Translations under genes and position numbers: made by a program
From: CAVYXF01 sp963772335
Lineage (GTDB): Bacteria; Pseudomonadota; Alphaproteobacteria; Rhizobiales; Rhodomicrobiaceae
Direction of reading: 5' to 3'
Assembly (NCBI GenBank): GCA_963772335.1
Contig: CAVYXF010000001.1
Location: 1,426,001 to 1,490,000, forward strand
DNA: 64,000 nt
Notes under the pieces: model-generated
Told to the model about the DNA's origin: nothing
Seen by the model: only the letters and a program-made list of their open reading frames with translations
Database searches by the model: none
Shown here: one piece after another, positions 33,952 to 42,570 of the stretch
Position numbering within the stretch: the stretch's first letter is position 1
Layout: every line of letters begins with the position of its first letter

Positions 33952-36174
33952 TCAACTCATCACCCGCTCGACATGGCTGACGACGGAGAGATCGCGAAGG
34001 CGTGAGAGAATATCGCGCAGATGCTTCACGTCCCAGACCTCGATATCGATCAGCATATCGGTGAAGTCGGGCTGACGGCCGACCATCCGCAGCGAGTTGA
34101 TATTGCCGTTGGTCTTGCCGATGATGCTAGCAATCTCGGCCAGCGAGCCGGGCTGGTTGAGCGCGGTCACCTTGATCTGCGCAGGGAAGCGCTCGGGTGA
34201 GGACTTATCGATATCCCAGGTGACGTCGATCCAGCGGTCGAGCTGCTCGTCATATTCGTGAAGTTTGGGCGAGTGGATCGGGAAGATGGTGATGCCGACG
34301 CCGGGATCGAGGATGCCGACAATGCGCTCGCCGGGGATTGCGCCGCCATCGGCGAAGCGGATCGGCAGATCGCTGTGAGCGCCGCGGATCGGGATGCCGT
34401 TGAGAAGTCCCGCGCCGTTTTCGGGCGTGCTGCCGGGCCAGCGGAATTTCAGATTCATGACCCGGCGCAGATTGAACCAGCCATCGTCAGACCGTTTGAT
34501 GGCCTTGCGCTTCGGCGGCTCGGGCGGCTGCGCTTCGGGAAAGGCGGTGCGGAACACATCGCTCGCAGTCAGCTCACCGCGGCCGACCTGGGCAAGCACA
34601 TCCTCCACCGATTTCTGCATGAGCTGCGGCGCGAGCTTGGCCAACAGCTCATCGCTGTAGTCCTTCTCGTGCTGAGCGAAGAAGCCGGTCAGAATGTTGC
34701 GGCCGAGATTGCCATATTGCTTGCGCACGGCTTCCCGCGTCGCGCGGCGGATGGCGGAGCGCGCTTTGCCGGTCACGACGACACCCTCCCAGGCAGGGGG
34801 TGGCGTCTGGGCTTCGGATGTGATGATCTCCACCTCATCGCCATTATGCAGCTCGCTGACCAGCGGCATATGCCGGCCATTGACCTTCGCCCCAACGCAG
34901 TGATGGCCGATATCGGTGTGCACCGCATAGGCGAAATCGATCGGGGTCGAGCCGCGCGGCAATGCGATCAGCCGGCCTTTGGGCGTGAAGCAAAACACCT
35001 GATCCTGGAACAGCTCCAGTTTGGTGTGCTCCAGAAACTCCTCCGGATTGTCGCCCTCGAGGAGATTGCCGACCAGCCGGCGCAGCCATTGATAAGGGGT
35101 TGCGTCTTCCGAGGGCGCGTGAGAGCCGTTCGCGACCGGCACGCCGTCCTTGTAGGTGGCATGGGCGGCGATGCCGAACTCGGCGATCTCGTCCATCAGC
35201 TTGGTGCGAATTTGCAGCTCCACGCGCTGATGGCCGGGGCCGATGATGGTGGTGTGGATCGACTGGTAATTGTTGAATTTCGGCGTGGAGATGTAGTCCT
35301 TGAACCGGCCTGGCACGGTGCGCCAGGTGGTATGTGCGGCTCCCAGCACCTGGTAACAGGCCTCGACGCTATCAACGATGATACGGAAGCCATAAAGATC
35401 GGAGAGCTGCTCCAGCGAGATCTGCTTGTTCACCATCTTGCGCCAGATGGAATAAGGCTTTTTCTCGCGGTTGCGGACCTGGGCCGGGATGCCATGCTCG
35501 GCAAGCTTGGCCGTCAGCTCGGACTCGATGGCGCGGATGATGCCCTTATTGCGCTGCCGCAGCAGCGCCAGCTGGCTGGTCAGCGTCTCATAGGCTTCCG
35601 GATGCAGCCAGCGGAAGGACAGCTCCTCCAGCTCATCCTTCATCTCCTGCATGCCCATGCGCCCGGCGAGCGGCGCGTAGATGTCGAGTGTCTCCTGGGC
35701 GTTGCGCCTCTGGCTCTCCGGCCTGTTGTATTGCAGCGTGCGCATATTGTGCAGCCGGTCGGCCAGCTTGACCAGGAGCACCCTGACATCGGAGGAGATC
35801 GCAACCAGGAGCTTGCGGAAATTCTCGGCCTGCTCGGCGCGCTTATTGGCGAAGTTGAGCTTATCGATCTTGGTCAGGCCGTCGACCAGCGTACCGATTT
35901 CCGCGCCGAAAAGCTGGTCGATTTCGGCCTTGGTGGCCTCGGTGTCCTCGATCGTGTCGTGAAGCAGGGCGGTCGCAATGGTCGCGTCATCCAGCTCATA
36001 GTCGGTGAGGATGGCGGCAACTTCCAGCGGGTGGGAGAAATACGGATCGCCCGAGGCGCGCTTCTGGTGGCCATGCGCCTTCATGGCGTAGACGTAAGCG
36101 CGGTTGAGCAGCGCCTCATCCGCGTGCGGATCGTAACCTAAGACTTTCTCGACGAGTTCATACTGCCGCATCAT
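33952..36174 (-). CDS. rsh: Bifunctional (p)ppGpp synthetase/hydrolase (RelA/SpoT)
   Basis: This 740-residue stringent-response enzyme makes and degrades (p)ppGpp. The N-terminal HD hydrolase domain has FSHPLEVAAILTDYELDD, LLHDTIEDTEA and ADRLHNMRTL. The synthetase domain follows (IPAQVRNREKKPYSIWRKM and YGFRIIV). TGS (~res 390-450) and C-terminal ACT domains (LNQPGSLAEIASIIGKTNGN) complete the full-length layout. Both catalytic domains look intact, as expected for the single Rsh enzyme of most members of this order. It starts 46 bp after the rpoZ stop codon. Its last 23 codons are duplicated in degenerate form at 32867-32938. Confidence 0.97.
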   Translation of the reverse strand: MMRQYELVEKVLGYDPHADEALLNRAYVYAMKAHGHQKRASGDPYFSHPLEVAAILTDYELDDATIATALLHDTIEDTEATKAEIDQLFGAEIGTLVDGLTKIDKLNFANKRAEQAENFRKLLVAISSDVRVLLVKLADRLHNMRTLQYNRPESQRRNAQETLDIYAPLAGRMGMQEMKDELEELSFRWLHPEAYETLTSQLALLRQRNKGIIRAIESELTAKLAEHGIPAQVRNREKKPYSIWRKMVNKQISLEQLSDLYGFRIIVDSVEACYQVLGAAHTTWRTVPGRFKDYISTPKFNNYQSIHTTIIGPGHQRVELQIRTKLMDEIAEFGIAAHATYKDGVPVANGSHAPSEDATPYQWLRRLVGNLLEGDNPEEFLEHTKLELFQDQVFCFTPKGRLIALPRGSTPIDFAYAVHTDIGHHCVGAKVNGRHMPLVSELHNGDEVEIITSEAQTPPPAWEGVVVTGKARSAIRRATREAVRKQYGNLGRNILTGFFAQHEKDYSDELLAKLAPQLMQKSVEDVLAQVGRGELTASDVFRTAFPEAQPPEPPKRKAIKRSDDGWFNLRRVMNLKFRWPGSTPENGAGLLNGIPIRGAHSDLPIRFADGGAIPGERIVGILDPGVGITIFPIHSPKLHEYDEQLDRWIDVTWDIDKSSPERFPAQIKVTALNQPGSLAEIASIIGKTNGNINSLRMVGRQPDFTDMLIDIEVWDVKHLRDILSRLRDLSVVSHVERVMS

Positions 36175-36220
36175 GACGGCAACCTTCAGCCCGCCGCGCG
36201 CATGGGGAGCTCCGGAGAAG

Positions 36221-36631
36221 CTAGCGCGAGCGGCCTCCCTGCTGCTGATCTGACGGGATGCTCCGCTCCAGGCCGCGCAAGAGCTCTTCCTCGGTCATGC
36301 GATCGATCACCTGATCGCTTTGCTCGTCATCGCGGCCGAAAACCGGACGGTCGGAGGCGGTCGGGGAGAGCAGCGGTACGGCGTCAGGCTCGGGCTCGTC
36401 CACCTCGACATAGCGCTGCATGGTATGGATCAGGTCTTCCTTCATATCCTCCGGCGACACCGTCCGCTCGGCAACCTCACGCAGGGCCACCACCGGATTC
36501 TTGTCGTTTTCGCGCTCGATGGTGATCGGCGCCCCTGCCGATATGGAGCGGGCACGATGGGCGGCTAGCAGAACCAGCTCGAACCGATTTGGAACCTTAT
36601 CGACGCAATCTTCGACCGTCACGCGAGCCAT
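36221..36631 (-). CDS. rpoZ: RNA polymerase omega subunit
   Basis: This 136-residue subunit helps fold and assemble beta-prime in core RNA polymerase. MARVTVEDCVDKVPNRFELV and LAAHRARSI are the conserved N-terminal helices, followed by the typical alphaproteobacterial KNPVVALREVAERTV. The C-terminal acidic tail is variable and longer than in enterobacteria. It precedes rsh as in nearly all relatives; the position is apt because ppGpp can bind at the omega/beta-prime site. Confidence 0.96.
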   Translation of the reverse strand: MARVTVEDCVDKVPNRFELVLLAAHRARSISAGAPITIERENDKNPVVALREVAERTVSPEDMKEDLIHTMQRYVEVDEPEPDAVPLLSPTASDRPVFGRDDEQSDQVIDRMTEEELLRGLERSIPSDQQQGGRSR

Positions 36632-36734
36632 GGCGAGGGGAATCCTTCATCTTTGTCGGGAAACGACTACATTAGATAGCCATTTTTCGGGGCTCGTGCA
36701 AGAGTAGCTGCCGGAACGATTGTGGAGCGCATGG

Positions 36735-37265
36735 TTAATTAACAATTTTTAAAACGCGACCCTCTTTCGCATTGCGCAACCTTGTGAGAAAATATGCCGT
36801 AGGCTGACCATATATCGGGTGGTGCCAGAGCGGCGCGACCTCGTTGAGCGGCCGCAGCACAAACGGACGGCGGTGAGCCTCGGGGTGTGGCAAGACGAGA
36901 TGAGGCTTGTATTTCGACGAAAAAGGCCCATCTTGGGACGACCTCATGATTCGACCTTTGTAGTCGATGATATCGAGGTCAAGGGCGCGTGGACCCCAGC
37001 GGCGTGTATACTTTCGCCCTGCTTTTGCCTCGATTTTTTTCAGCAATGATAACAGGGCTATAGGGGGCAACGCTAAGTCAACCACGGCCACCGCGTTTAC
37101 GAAATCTGGCTGGTCAGTTACCCCGAGCGGAGTCGTAACATAAAGAGCTGAACGGCGTAGGATGTTGATCCCGTTGCGGCAGAGCTGGCGATAGGCTTCG
37201 CGAATCGTGCTAGCTGGATCGCCCCACCGGCTGTTTTCATTGGATCCTAAAGCGATTATAATCAT
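36735..37265 (-). CDS. folK: 2-amino-4-hydroxy-6-hydroxymethyldihydropteridine pyrophosphokinase
   Basis: This 176-residue HPPK transfers pyrophosphate from ATP to the pterin in folate synthesis. Motifs are MIIIALGSNE at the start, RRWGPRALDLDIIDY with the two metal-binding Asp residues, and LPHPEAHRRPFVLRPL. I chose the ATG at 37265 because the family starts exactly there; an extension to 37316 is not conserved. It stands apart from other folate genes and is divergent from the NYN-domain gene. Confidence 0.94.
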   Translation of the reverse strand: MIIIALGSNENSRWGDPASTIREAYRQLCRNGINILRRSALYVTTPLGVTDQPDFVNAVAVVDLALPPIALLSLLKKIEAKAGRKYTRRWGPRALDLDIIDYKGRIMRSSQDGPFSSKYKPHLVLPHPEAHRRPFVLRPLNEVAPLWHHPIYGQPTAYFLTRLRNAKEGRVLKIVN

Positions 37266-37400
37266 TTGCTTACAAATTCGAAAACAAGCACAGGCTAAGA
37301 TGAGGATCAAGCCCAAATATGATAGCTACGGAAGCGGGGCAAAGCGAACGAAATGAGTGACCGCAAAGATAACCCGCTCCATCGAAAGGGTCGTTTCGAA

Positions 37401-38015
37401 ATGAATTTTTACCCTTCTGAGCGGATCGCCCTGTTTATTGACGGCGCGAACTTATACGCGACGGCAAAATCGCTAGGCTTTGATATTGATTACAAGCGCC
37501 TTCTCAATCTGTTTCGCGGGAAGGGGCGCCTTTTGCGCGCGCTCTATTATACAGCGCTGGCAGAAGATCAGGAATATTCATCCATCCGGCCACTGATCGA
37601 CTGGCTCGATTATAACGGCTATACGATGGTCACGAAGCCTACAAAAGAATTTACCGATGCATCGGGTCGCCGCAAGATCAAAGGTAATATGGACATAGAA
37701 TTGACCGTAGATGCAATGGAGCTGTCCGAGCATCTCGACCATATTATTCTTTTCTCGGGCGACGGTGACTTCCGGACACTTGTGGAAGCACTTCAGCACA
37801 AGGGTAAGCGCGTCAGCGTCGTCTCCACGATGAATACGCAACCGCCCATGGTCTCTGACGAATTACGCCGGCAGGCAGACCAGTTCATCGATATTGCCGA
37901 TATGGAAGCTGAAGTGTGTCGCGTGGTCGGCGAGCGGGAGCCGCGCGACCATAGCAGCCGCGGCGGCGGCTCTCAATTCAGTCCAGCTGAATCCGATGAC
38001 TTCGCGGATGTGTAG
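37401..38015 (+). CDS. NYN-domain (LabA/DUF88-like) protein, probable RNase
   Basis: This protein of about 204 residues has the PIN-like NYN fold with its acidic catalytic set: LFIDGANLY, GNMDIELTVDAM, and FSGDGDFRTLVEALQ. Such proteins act as metal-dependent ribonucleases or in RNA turnover; the Asp residues for metal binding are all present. The start at 37401 matches relatives and has AAAGGG upstream; an ATG at 37353 adds 16 residues. A short tail rich in Ser/Gly and Glu/Asp follows the domain. Confidence 0.88.
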   Translation: MNFYPSERIALFIDGANLYATAKSLGFDIDYKRLLNLFRGKGRLLRALYYTALAEDQEYSSIRPLIDWLDYNGYTMVTKPTKEFTDASGRRKIKGNMDIELTVDAMELSEHLDHIILFSGDGDFRTLVEALQHKGKRVSVVSTMNTQPPMVSDELRRQADQFIDIADMEAEVCRVVGEREPRDHSSRGGGSQFSPAESDDFADV

Positions 38016-38019
38016 CGCC

Positions 38020-38040
38020 GAACCTCGCAATGCGAGGTTC
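38020..38040 (+). terminator. Probable terminator after the NYN gene
   Basis: GAACCTCGCA and TGCGAGGTTC form an almost perfect 10-bp stem separated by one base, 5 bp after the NYN stop codon. The loop would open to a few bases and the T-tract is weak, so strength is uncertain. Confidence 0.5.
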
Positions 38041-38105
38041 ATCCTAGTTTAAGTTCAGTTGGCGTTATCAATCCTGAAGATCGCATTGTAGAAGCCGGGG
38101 GCAGA

Positions 38106-38795
38106 ATGCTGAGCGGCGAGCCAAGCCACGACTGTCCTCTTTGCCCCCGCCTCGTCGCCTTCCGCCAGGAAAACCGGCGAACCTTTCCGGACTGGTTCAA
38201 TGCTCCCGTGCCCTCCTTCGGCGACGCGAACGCGCGGCTGCTGATCGTCGGCCTTGCACCGGGCCTGCGCGGCGCGAACCGCACCGGGCGCCCGTTCACC
38301 GGTGATTACGCCGGCATGCTGCTCTACGAAACGCTGCTCGCCTATGGCTTTGCCAGCGGGAATTACGGCGAGAGCAGGGATGACGGCCTAACCCTCACCG
38401 ACTGCCTGATCAGCAATGCCGTGCGCTGCGTGCCTCCGGCGAACAAGCCTGAGCCCTCCGAGATCGCCACCTGCCGCACTTTCCTGACAAGGACGATCGA
38501 GGCGCTGCCGCGGCTCGGCGCGATGGTCGCACTCGGCCGGATCGCCCATGATTCGGTGCTGCGTGCGCTCGGCAGAAAGCTTTCCGCGCACCCATTCGCC
38601 CATGGCGCGATCCATCAGCTGCCTGGATCTCTCACACTCTTCGACAGTTATCACTGCTCGCGCTACAACACCAATACCGGGGCGCTCACCCCGGAGATGT
38701 TCCGCAATGTTTTCGCTTCCGTACGGAAATATCTCGACAATTCAGGCGCCGAAACGGAACACTTGCGTCTCGCTTTAAGGCGGGTCACAATCTGA
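38106..38795 (+). CDS. Uracil-DNA glycosylase, family 5 (UDGb)
   Basis: This 229-residue base-excision repair enzyme removes uracil and related bases from DNA. GLAPGLRGANRTGRPFTGD is the characteristic motif of UDGb. HDCPLCPRL supplies two of the iron-sulfur cluster cysteines, and further Cys residues occur in NAVRCVPP and EIATCRTF. The late motif FDSYHCSRYNTNTG is also typical. An iron-sulfur cluster is therefore expected. It is followed by the DUF3775 gene. Confidence 0.93.
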   Translation: MLSGEPSHDCPLCPRLVAFRQENRRTFPDWFNAPVPSFGDANARLLIVGLAPGLRGANRTGRPFTGDYAGMLLYETLLAYGFASGNYGESRDDGLTLTDCLISNAVRCVPPANKPEPSEIATCRTFLTRTIEALPRLGAMVALGRIAHDSVLRALGRKLSAHPFAHGAIHQLPGSLTLFDSYHCSRYNTNTGALTPEMFRNVFASVRKYLDNSGAETEHLRLALRRVTI

Positions 38796-38821
38796 GCAAT
38801 AGATCAGCTCAGCGAGTGCTA

Positions 38822-39199
38822 ATGCTCAAGATTTCGGCGACGACGATCGCTCATGCGATTGCGCATGCGCGAGAGCGGGAAGCTTTTTCCGGTTCCTGGG
38901 ACAACCATGTCGAACAGGCTTTCCATGATGAACCAGGGAGCGCCGCTCTCGATGACTTTGTCACCAGTTGGGGCGGTGGCGAACTTGCTGAGTTCATCTC
39001 CACGTTAAGTGAAGAGGAGCGGGCGAGCCTGCTCGCGATTGCTTGGATCGGTCAGGGAACGTTCGCCCCCGAGCATCTCGATGACGCCATTGCTAGCGCC
39101 AGGGCCGAGCAGTCTGATTACGACTATTTGCTGGGGCTGCCGCTGCTCGCCGAATATCTGCGCGACGGCGCCGAAAAGCTCCGCTGCTTCCCCTCGTAA
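38822..39199 (+). CDS. DUF3775 protein
   Basis: This 125-residue protein belongs to DUF3775, a family common in alphaproteobacteria with unknown function. Typical segments are NHVEQAFHDEPGSAALDDF, SLLAIAWIGQGTF and DYLLGLPLLAEYLRDGAEKL. It is all-helical, soluble, without signal peptide. The ATG at 38822 is preferred; a GTG at 38816 is also in frame. It follows the glycosylase gene on the same strand, so they may be co-transcribed. Confidence 0.75.
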   Translation: MLKISATTIAHAIAHAREREAFSGSWDNHVEQAFHDEPGSAALDDFVTSWGGGELAEFISTLSEEERASLLAIAWIGQGTFAPEHLDDAIASARAEQSDYDYLLGLPLLAEYLRDGAEKLRCFPS

Positions 39200-39325
39200 C
39201 GGCCACAGCGGCATACGCACAGCCGAAATCCATCGTGTCTCGGTTTGAATTTCGGCCAGGCTCAGCAGCGGACGGGAGACGTAAGGCCGCAAGAACTTCG
39301 GCCGCCTAAAGTGCTGGCTCCGGCC

Positions 39326-39760
39326 TTATCCGTCCAGTGCCGCGCGAAGGCGGCGGGCGTTCTCAGCGATCTGGTTGTCGTCGCCGCGGGTACCAGGCGG
39401 CCGGAGCTCGACACCCTCGAAACGCGGCAATATGTGGAAATGCGTGTGAAAGACCACCTGCCCTCCGGCGGGCTCGGAAAACTGCGTAAGGGTGATGCCG
39501 TCGGCGCCAAACGCCTTTATCGCCGCCCTGGCGATCTTCTGTACAGTCTGGATAACGGTCGCCAGATCCTTGGGGTCGGCATCCAAAATGTTGCGCGAGC
39601 TGGCTTTGGGCACGATCAGAACATGCCCATCAGTGCGCGGCATGATGTCCATGAACACGAAGCTATGCTCGTCCTCATAGACTTTGTGGCACGGCAGCTC
39701 GCCGCGCATGATCTTCATGAAGACGTTGTTGGGATCGTAAGCGGGAGTGCTGGACGGCAT
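39326..39760 (-). CDS. HIT-family nucleotide hydrolase
   Basis: This 144-residue protein has the histidine triad motif FHTHFHILPRF near residue 105, with the preceding LTQFSEPAGGQVV and the N-terminal FMKIMRGELPCHKVYED typical of HinT-like enzymes. They hydrolyse nucleoside phosphoramidates or dinucleotides. The start ATG at 39760 is the family one; the long upstream frame is the antisense of the neighbouring gene's region. It precedes nothing on its strand immediately and lies 55 bp after the FemAB-like gene, so these may be one operon. Confidence 0.93.
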   Translation of the reverse strand: MPSSTPAYDPNNVFMKIMRGELPCHKVYEDEHSFVFMDIMPRTDGHVLIVPKASSRNILDADPKDLATVIQTVQKIARAAIKAFGADGITLTQFSEPAGGQVVFHTHFHILPRFEGVELRPPGTRGDDNQIAENARRLRAALDG

Positions 39761-39815
39761 AAGACGCCTCGCTGCGTTTAATTCCCGCTCTGTTTGACAA
39801 GACGCAAGAGCGGGG

Positions 39816-41009
39816 TCAAGCCTCGCCGCGATCTTCCGGTCCCTCGCCCTTTTTGAACGGCGCGAAGTCGGCGAGATAGCGCGCTTCCTCCGCCACCGCC
39901 TCGCGCTCCTGCTCGAGGAATTGCGCAATAGCGCGCCGCAGCGCCGGATGAGCGAGATAATGCAGGCTATAGGTGAGCTGCGGAACATAGCCGCGCGCCA
40001 GCTTGTGCTCGCCCTGCGCGCCGGCCTCAACGCGGGCGAGCCCGCGCGCGATGGCAAAATCGATGGCCTGATAATAGCAGGCCTCGAAATGCAGGAAGGG
40101 ATGGTCCTCCAAAGTCCCCCAATAGCGCCCGTAAAGCGTGTCGCCGCCAATGATGTTCAACGCTCCGGCAATCATCCGGCCGTCGCGCCGGCAGATGATG
40201 AGCAGGATCTCATCGCGCATGGCCTCGCCGATAAGCGTAAAAAAGCGGCGATTGAGATAGGGGCTGCCCCATTTGCGGCTGCCGGTGTCCTGATAGAACC
40301 GGAAGAACGCATCCCAATGCGCCTCCCGGATATCGCCGCCAGTCAGCTGCTCGATGGTGATCCCGGCACTGACCGCCTCGCGGCGTTCCTTCTTCAGCGC
40401 CTTGCGCTTGCGCGAAGCCAGCACGGCGAGAAAGTCATCGAAGCTTGAAAAACCCTGATTGATCCAATGGAACTGCCGGTCGGTGCGGCGCAGGAACGGC
40501 GCCTCCCCATGGGCCTGCCATTCTGCCTCGGTAAGGAAGGTGAGATGCAGCGAGGAGGCCTTATGCAGGCGAACCAGCTCGCGCGCACCCTGAAGCAGGG
40601 CGGACTCGATGGCCGTTTGATCCGGCCCTTGCCTTACGAGCAGGCGGCGGCCAGTCACCGGCGTGAACGGCACCGAGGATTGCAGCTTGGGATAATATTG
40701 GCCGCCCGCGCGCTCAAAGGCATCCGCCCAGCCATAGTCGAACACATACTCGCCCCGGCTGTGCGACTTCAGATAAAGTGGCATCACTCCCGCGAGGGAG
40801 CCGTCCGGCCGCTGAATCGCGAGATGTTGCGGCAACCAACCGGTCCGGGCGGAAGTGCAGCCGCTGTCTTCCAGCGCTTTCAGGAATGCGTGCGACAGGA
40901 AGGGATTGCGCCTCGAGGGATCGGGATTGGCACAGGCATCCCATGCCGGCGCCGAAATGCCACCGATCGCGTCATGCACGTAAATCACGCAATTGGGCTT
41001 ATCGTCCAT
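39816..41009 (-). CDS. GNAT/FemAB-like N-acyltransferase (PF04339 type)
   Basis: This 397-residue protein belongs to the family of GNAT-like proteins with FemAB fold often called peptidoglycan biosynthesis/recognition proteins. Conserved stretches include RNPFLSHAFLKALEDSGC, GVMPLYLKSHSRGEYVFDY, and FYQDTGSRKWGSPYLNR. The C-terminal FEACYYQAIDFAIARGL is a family landmark. The substrate is not established. It lies with the HIT gene on the minus strand. A ~73-bp palindromic element lies just upstream. Confidence 0.85.
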   Translation of the reverse strand: MDDKPNCVIYVHDAIGGISAPAWDACANPDPSRRNPFLSHAFLKALEDSGCTSARTGWLPQHLAIQRPDGSLAGVMPLYLKSHSRGEYVFDYGWADAFERAGGQYYPKLQSSVPFTPVTGRRLLVRQGPDQTAIESALLQGARELVRLHKASSLHLTFLTEAEWQAHGEAPFLRRTDRQFHWINQGFSSFDDFLAVLASRKRKALKKERREAVSAGITIEQLTGGDIREAHWDAFFRFYQDTGSRKWGSPYLNRRFFTLIGEAMRDEILLIICRRDGRMIAGALNIIGGDTLYGRYWGTLEDHPFLHFEACYYQAIDFAIARGLARVEAGAQGEHKLARGYVPQLTYSLHYLAHPALRRAIAQFLEQEREAVAEEARYLADFAPFKKGEGPEDRGEA

Positions 41010-41024
41010 GCAGCTTCTGCAATC

Positions 41025-41097
41025 CTAGTGTGGCGCCTCGCAAAATGCCGAAAGAGCCCGCAGCACGTTAGTCGGCATTTGCGGGACGGGACACGAG
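41025..41097. repeat. MITE-like imperfect inverted repeat
   Basis: About 73 bp from CTAGTGTGGCGCCTCGCAAA to GGCATTTGCGGGACGGGACA (ending CGAG). The left arm matches the element at 48325 and the right arm matches the element at 48415, so it seems a hybrid of the two. The inner arms ATGCCGA and TCGGCAT pair perfectly. It sits between the divergently read FemAB-like gene's start and the end of the glycerophosphodiesterase gene. Confidence 0.65.
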
Positions 41098-41120
41098 AAG
41101 GGAAATTTCAGCAGGTCGGA

Positions 41121-41867
41121 TCAGGGCCGCAGCTCCTCAAAGATGATCGCATCGGCATAAGCCTTGGCGCGCTGCCTCTGCTGATCGCTGCGCACCGTCC
41201 AGGCCAGCACCGGCAGGCCGAGCCCCCGCAGCAGCGAGACGCCGGGCCGCGGCAGGTCATCGACATGATAGGCGAGAAAATTCGGTCTGGCGCTCGGAAA
41301 ATCAAGCAAGTGCGTCAAGCGGAAGCGGGTGAAGGGGGAAAGTTGCGGCCAATCCTGGCGCGTAAAGCGCATCGAGACAAGACCGCGCGGCAAGGTCGGC
41401 GCCAGCTCGCGAATGCCCTGAACAGCACGGGGATCGAATGACATCACCGCAGCCGGACCGGAATAGGCAGCGAGCGCGGCGGCGATGGTCCGGACGAGGC
41501 CGGCCGTGCCGTCTCCCGCCGTCTTGATCTCCAGATAGACCGGCACCTGGCCGGCCACGCTTTCCAGGAACTCTGCCAGGGTCAGCATCCGGTCGCCGGT
41601 GTCGCGGAAGGGAACGGCCTTCAAAGCCGCGGGGCTGAGTCGTGCCACCGCCCCGGCGCCATGAGTCAGACGCTCCAGGCTCGCGTCATGAAACACCACC
41701 GGCGCGTTATCCGCTGCCGCCTGGATGTCGGTCTCGATCGCAAAGCCGCTAGCGATCGCAGCCTGAAAAGCCGAAGCGGTGTTCTCGACGATGCCGCGGC
41801 TCGCATCATGCAGCCCGCGATGGGCAACCGGCCCGAGCGGCCATGGCAGGCCTTGAAATGCAACCAT
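41121..41867 (-). CDS. Glycerophosphodiester phosphodiesterase
   Basis: This 248-residue TIM-barrel enzyme releases glycerol 3-phosphate from deacylated phospholipids. VAHRGLHDASRGIVENTASAF holds the first catalytic His and Glu, IETDIQAAADNAPVVFHD the metal-binding residues and second His region. There is no signal peptide, so it is cytoplasmic, like UgpQ. Its start codon overlaps the RidA-like gene's stop codon by one base (TGATG), indicating translational coupling. Confidence 0.92.
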   Translation of the reverse strand: MVAFQGLPWPLGPVAHRGLHDASRGIVENTASAFQAAIASGFAIETDIQAAADNAPVVFHDASLERLTHGAGAVARLSPAALKAVPFRDTGDRMLTLAEFLESVAGQVPVYLEIKTAGDGTAGLVRTIAAALAAYSGPAAVMSFDPRAVQGIRELAPTLPRGLVSMRFTRQDWPQLSPFTRFRLTHLLDFPSARPNFLAYHVDDLPRPGVSLLRGLGLPVLAWTVRSDQQRQRAKAYADAIIFEELRP

Positions 41868-42331
41868 CAGGCGGTTGCAAAGACGGCGTCGATCTCGACC
41901 GCGGCATCGCTCGGCAGGCTCGACGCTCCCACCGCTGAGCGCGTGTGCCGCCCTTTATCGCCGAGCACGGCGACCAGCAGGTCCGAGGCGCCGTTGATGA
42001 CCTTGGGGTGGTCGAGAAAGTCAGGCGTCGCATTGACGAAGCCCGTCAGGCGCATGCACCGGGCGAGCCGATCGAAGCCACCGAGCGCCGCCTTCACCTG
42101 AGCAAGAATGTTGAGGCAGGAAAGCTGCGCGGCCTTCTCGCCGTCCTCCACCGTGAGGCCCGCGCCCAGTTGTCCGGTGTAGACGATACCCGATGGACCG
42201 CGCGGCAGTTGTCCGGCTATATACAGAAAGCCGTGCGCCAGGCAGAAGGGGACATAGTTCCCCGCGGGCGCGGGTGCGGATGGAAGGCTGAGGCCAAGCG
42301 CCGCAAGGCGTGCTTCAACGTCGTCGGTCAT
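41867..42331 (-). CDS. RidA-family protein
   Basis: This 154-residue protein belongs to the YjgF/RidA family that hydrolyses reactive imines or enamines. FLYIAGQLPRGPSGI, AAQLSCLNILAQVKAALGG, TGFVNATPDFLDHPKVINGA and HTRSAVGASSLPSDAAVEID are characteristic. The N-terminal MTDDVEARLAALGLSLPSAP is that of the longer subfamily. I prefer the ATG at 42331 (GGAG 6 bp upstream) over that at 42337. It is coupled to the glycerophosphodiesterase gene. A perfect inverted repeat lies 33 bp upstream of the start. Confidence 0.9.
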   Translation of the reverse strand: MTDDVEARLAALGLSLPSAPAPAGNYVPFCLAHGFLYIAGQLPRGPSGIVYTGQLGAGLTVEDGEKAAQLSCLNILAQVKAALGGFDRLARCMRLTGFVNATPDFLDHPKVINGASDLLVAVLGDKGRHTRSAVGASSLPSDAAVEIDAVFATA

Positions 42332-42363
42332 TGTCATCTCCGCCAAAAACTGCGCCGTCTTAT

Positions 42364-42416
42364 GACTGAAACATTTGCAAATGAGGGTGCTGAACTGGGA
42401 TGCAAATGTTTCAGTC
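42364..42416. promoter_or_regulatory. Perfect 16-bp inverted repeat
   Basis: GACTGAAACATTTGCA (42364-42379) and its exact complement TGCAAATGTTTCAGTC (42401-42416) are separated by 21 bp. The site lies upstream of both the RidA-like gene and eipB in the divergent space. It could be an operator for both, a cruciform, or a short mobile element. I recognise no known binding consensus. Confidence 0.5.
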
Positions 42417-42570
42417 GAACCACTAGCAGCTGAACGCGTTCTTCCGAAAGCAGCAACCGCTCTTTTTCGAGCTGGCCTAGCGCTCTGCAACTATTTGTGT
42501 TTAGGAAAATGCGAAGGGCATGCCATGCTAAAGGCGCCTTCCCAACCCGACATGATGGACGAGCCTCGAT

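Noticed and set aside
34258..36141. A 627-codon open frame antisense to rsh
   Set aside because: Its codons are the complement of a strongly conserved gene with clear motifs; it has no domain content.
39761..40150. A long N-terminal extension of the HIT protein
   Set aside because: The extra residues are Arg/Ser-rich and lie in another frame of the FemAB-like gene; the family starts at 39760.
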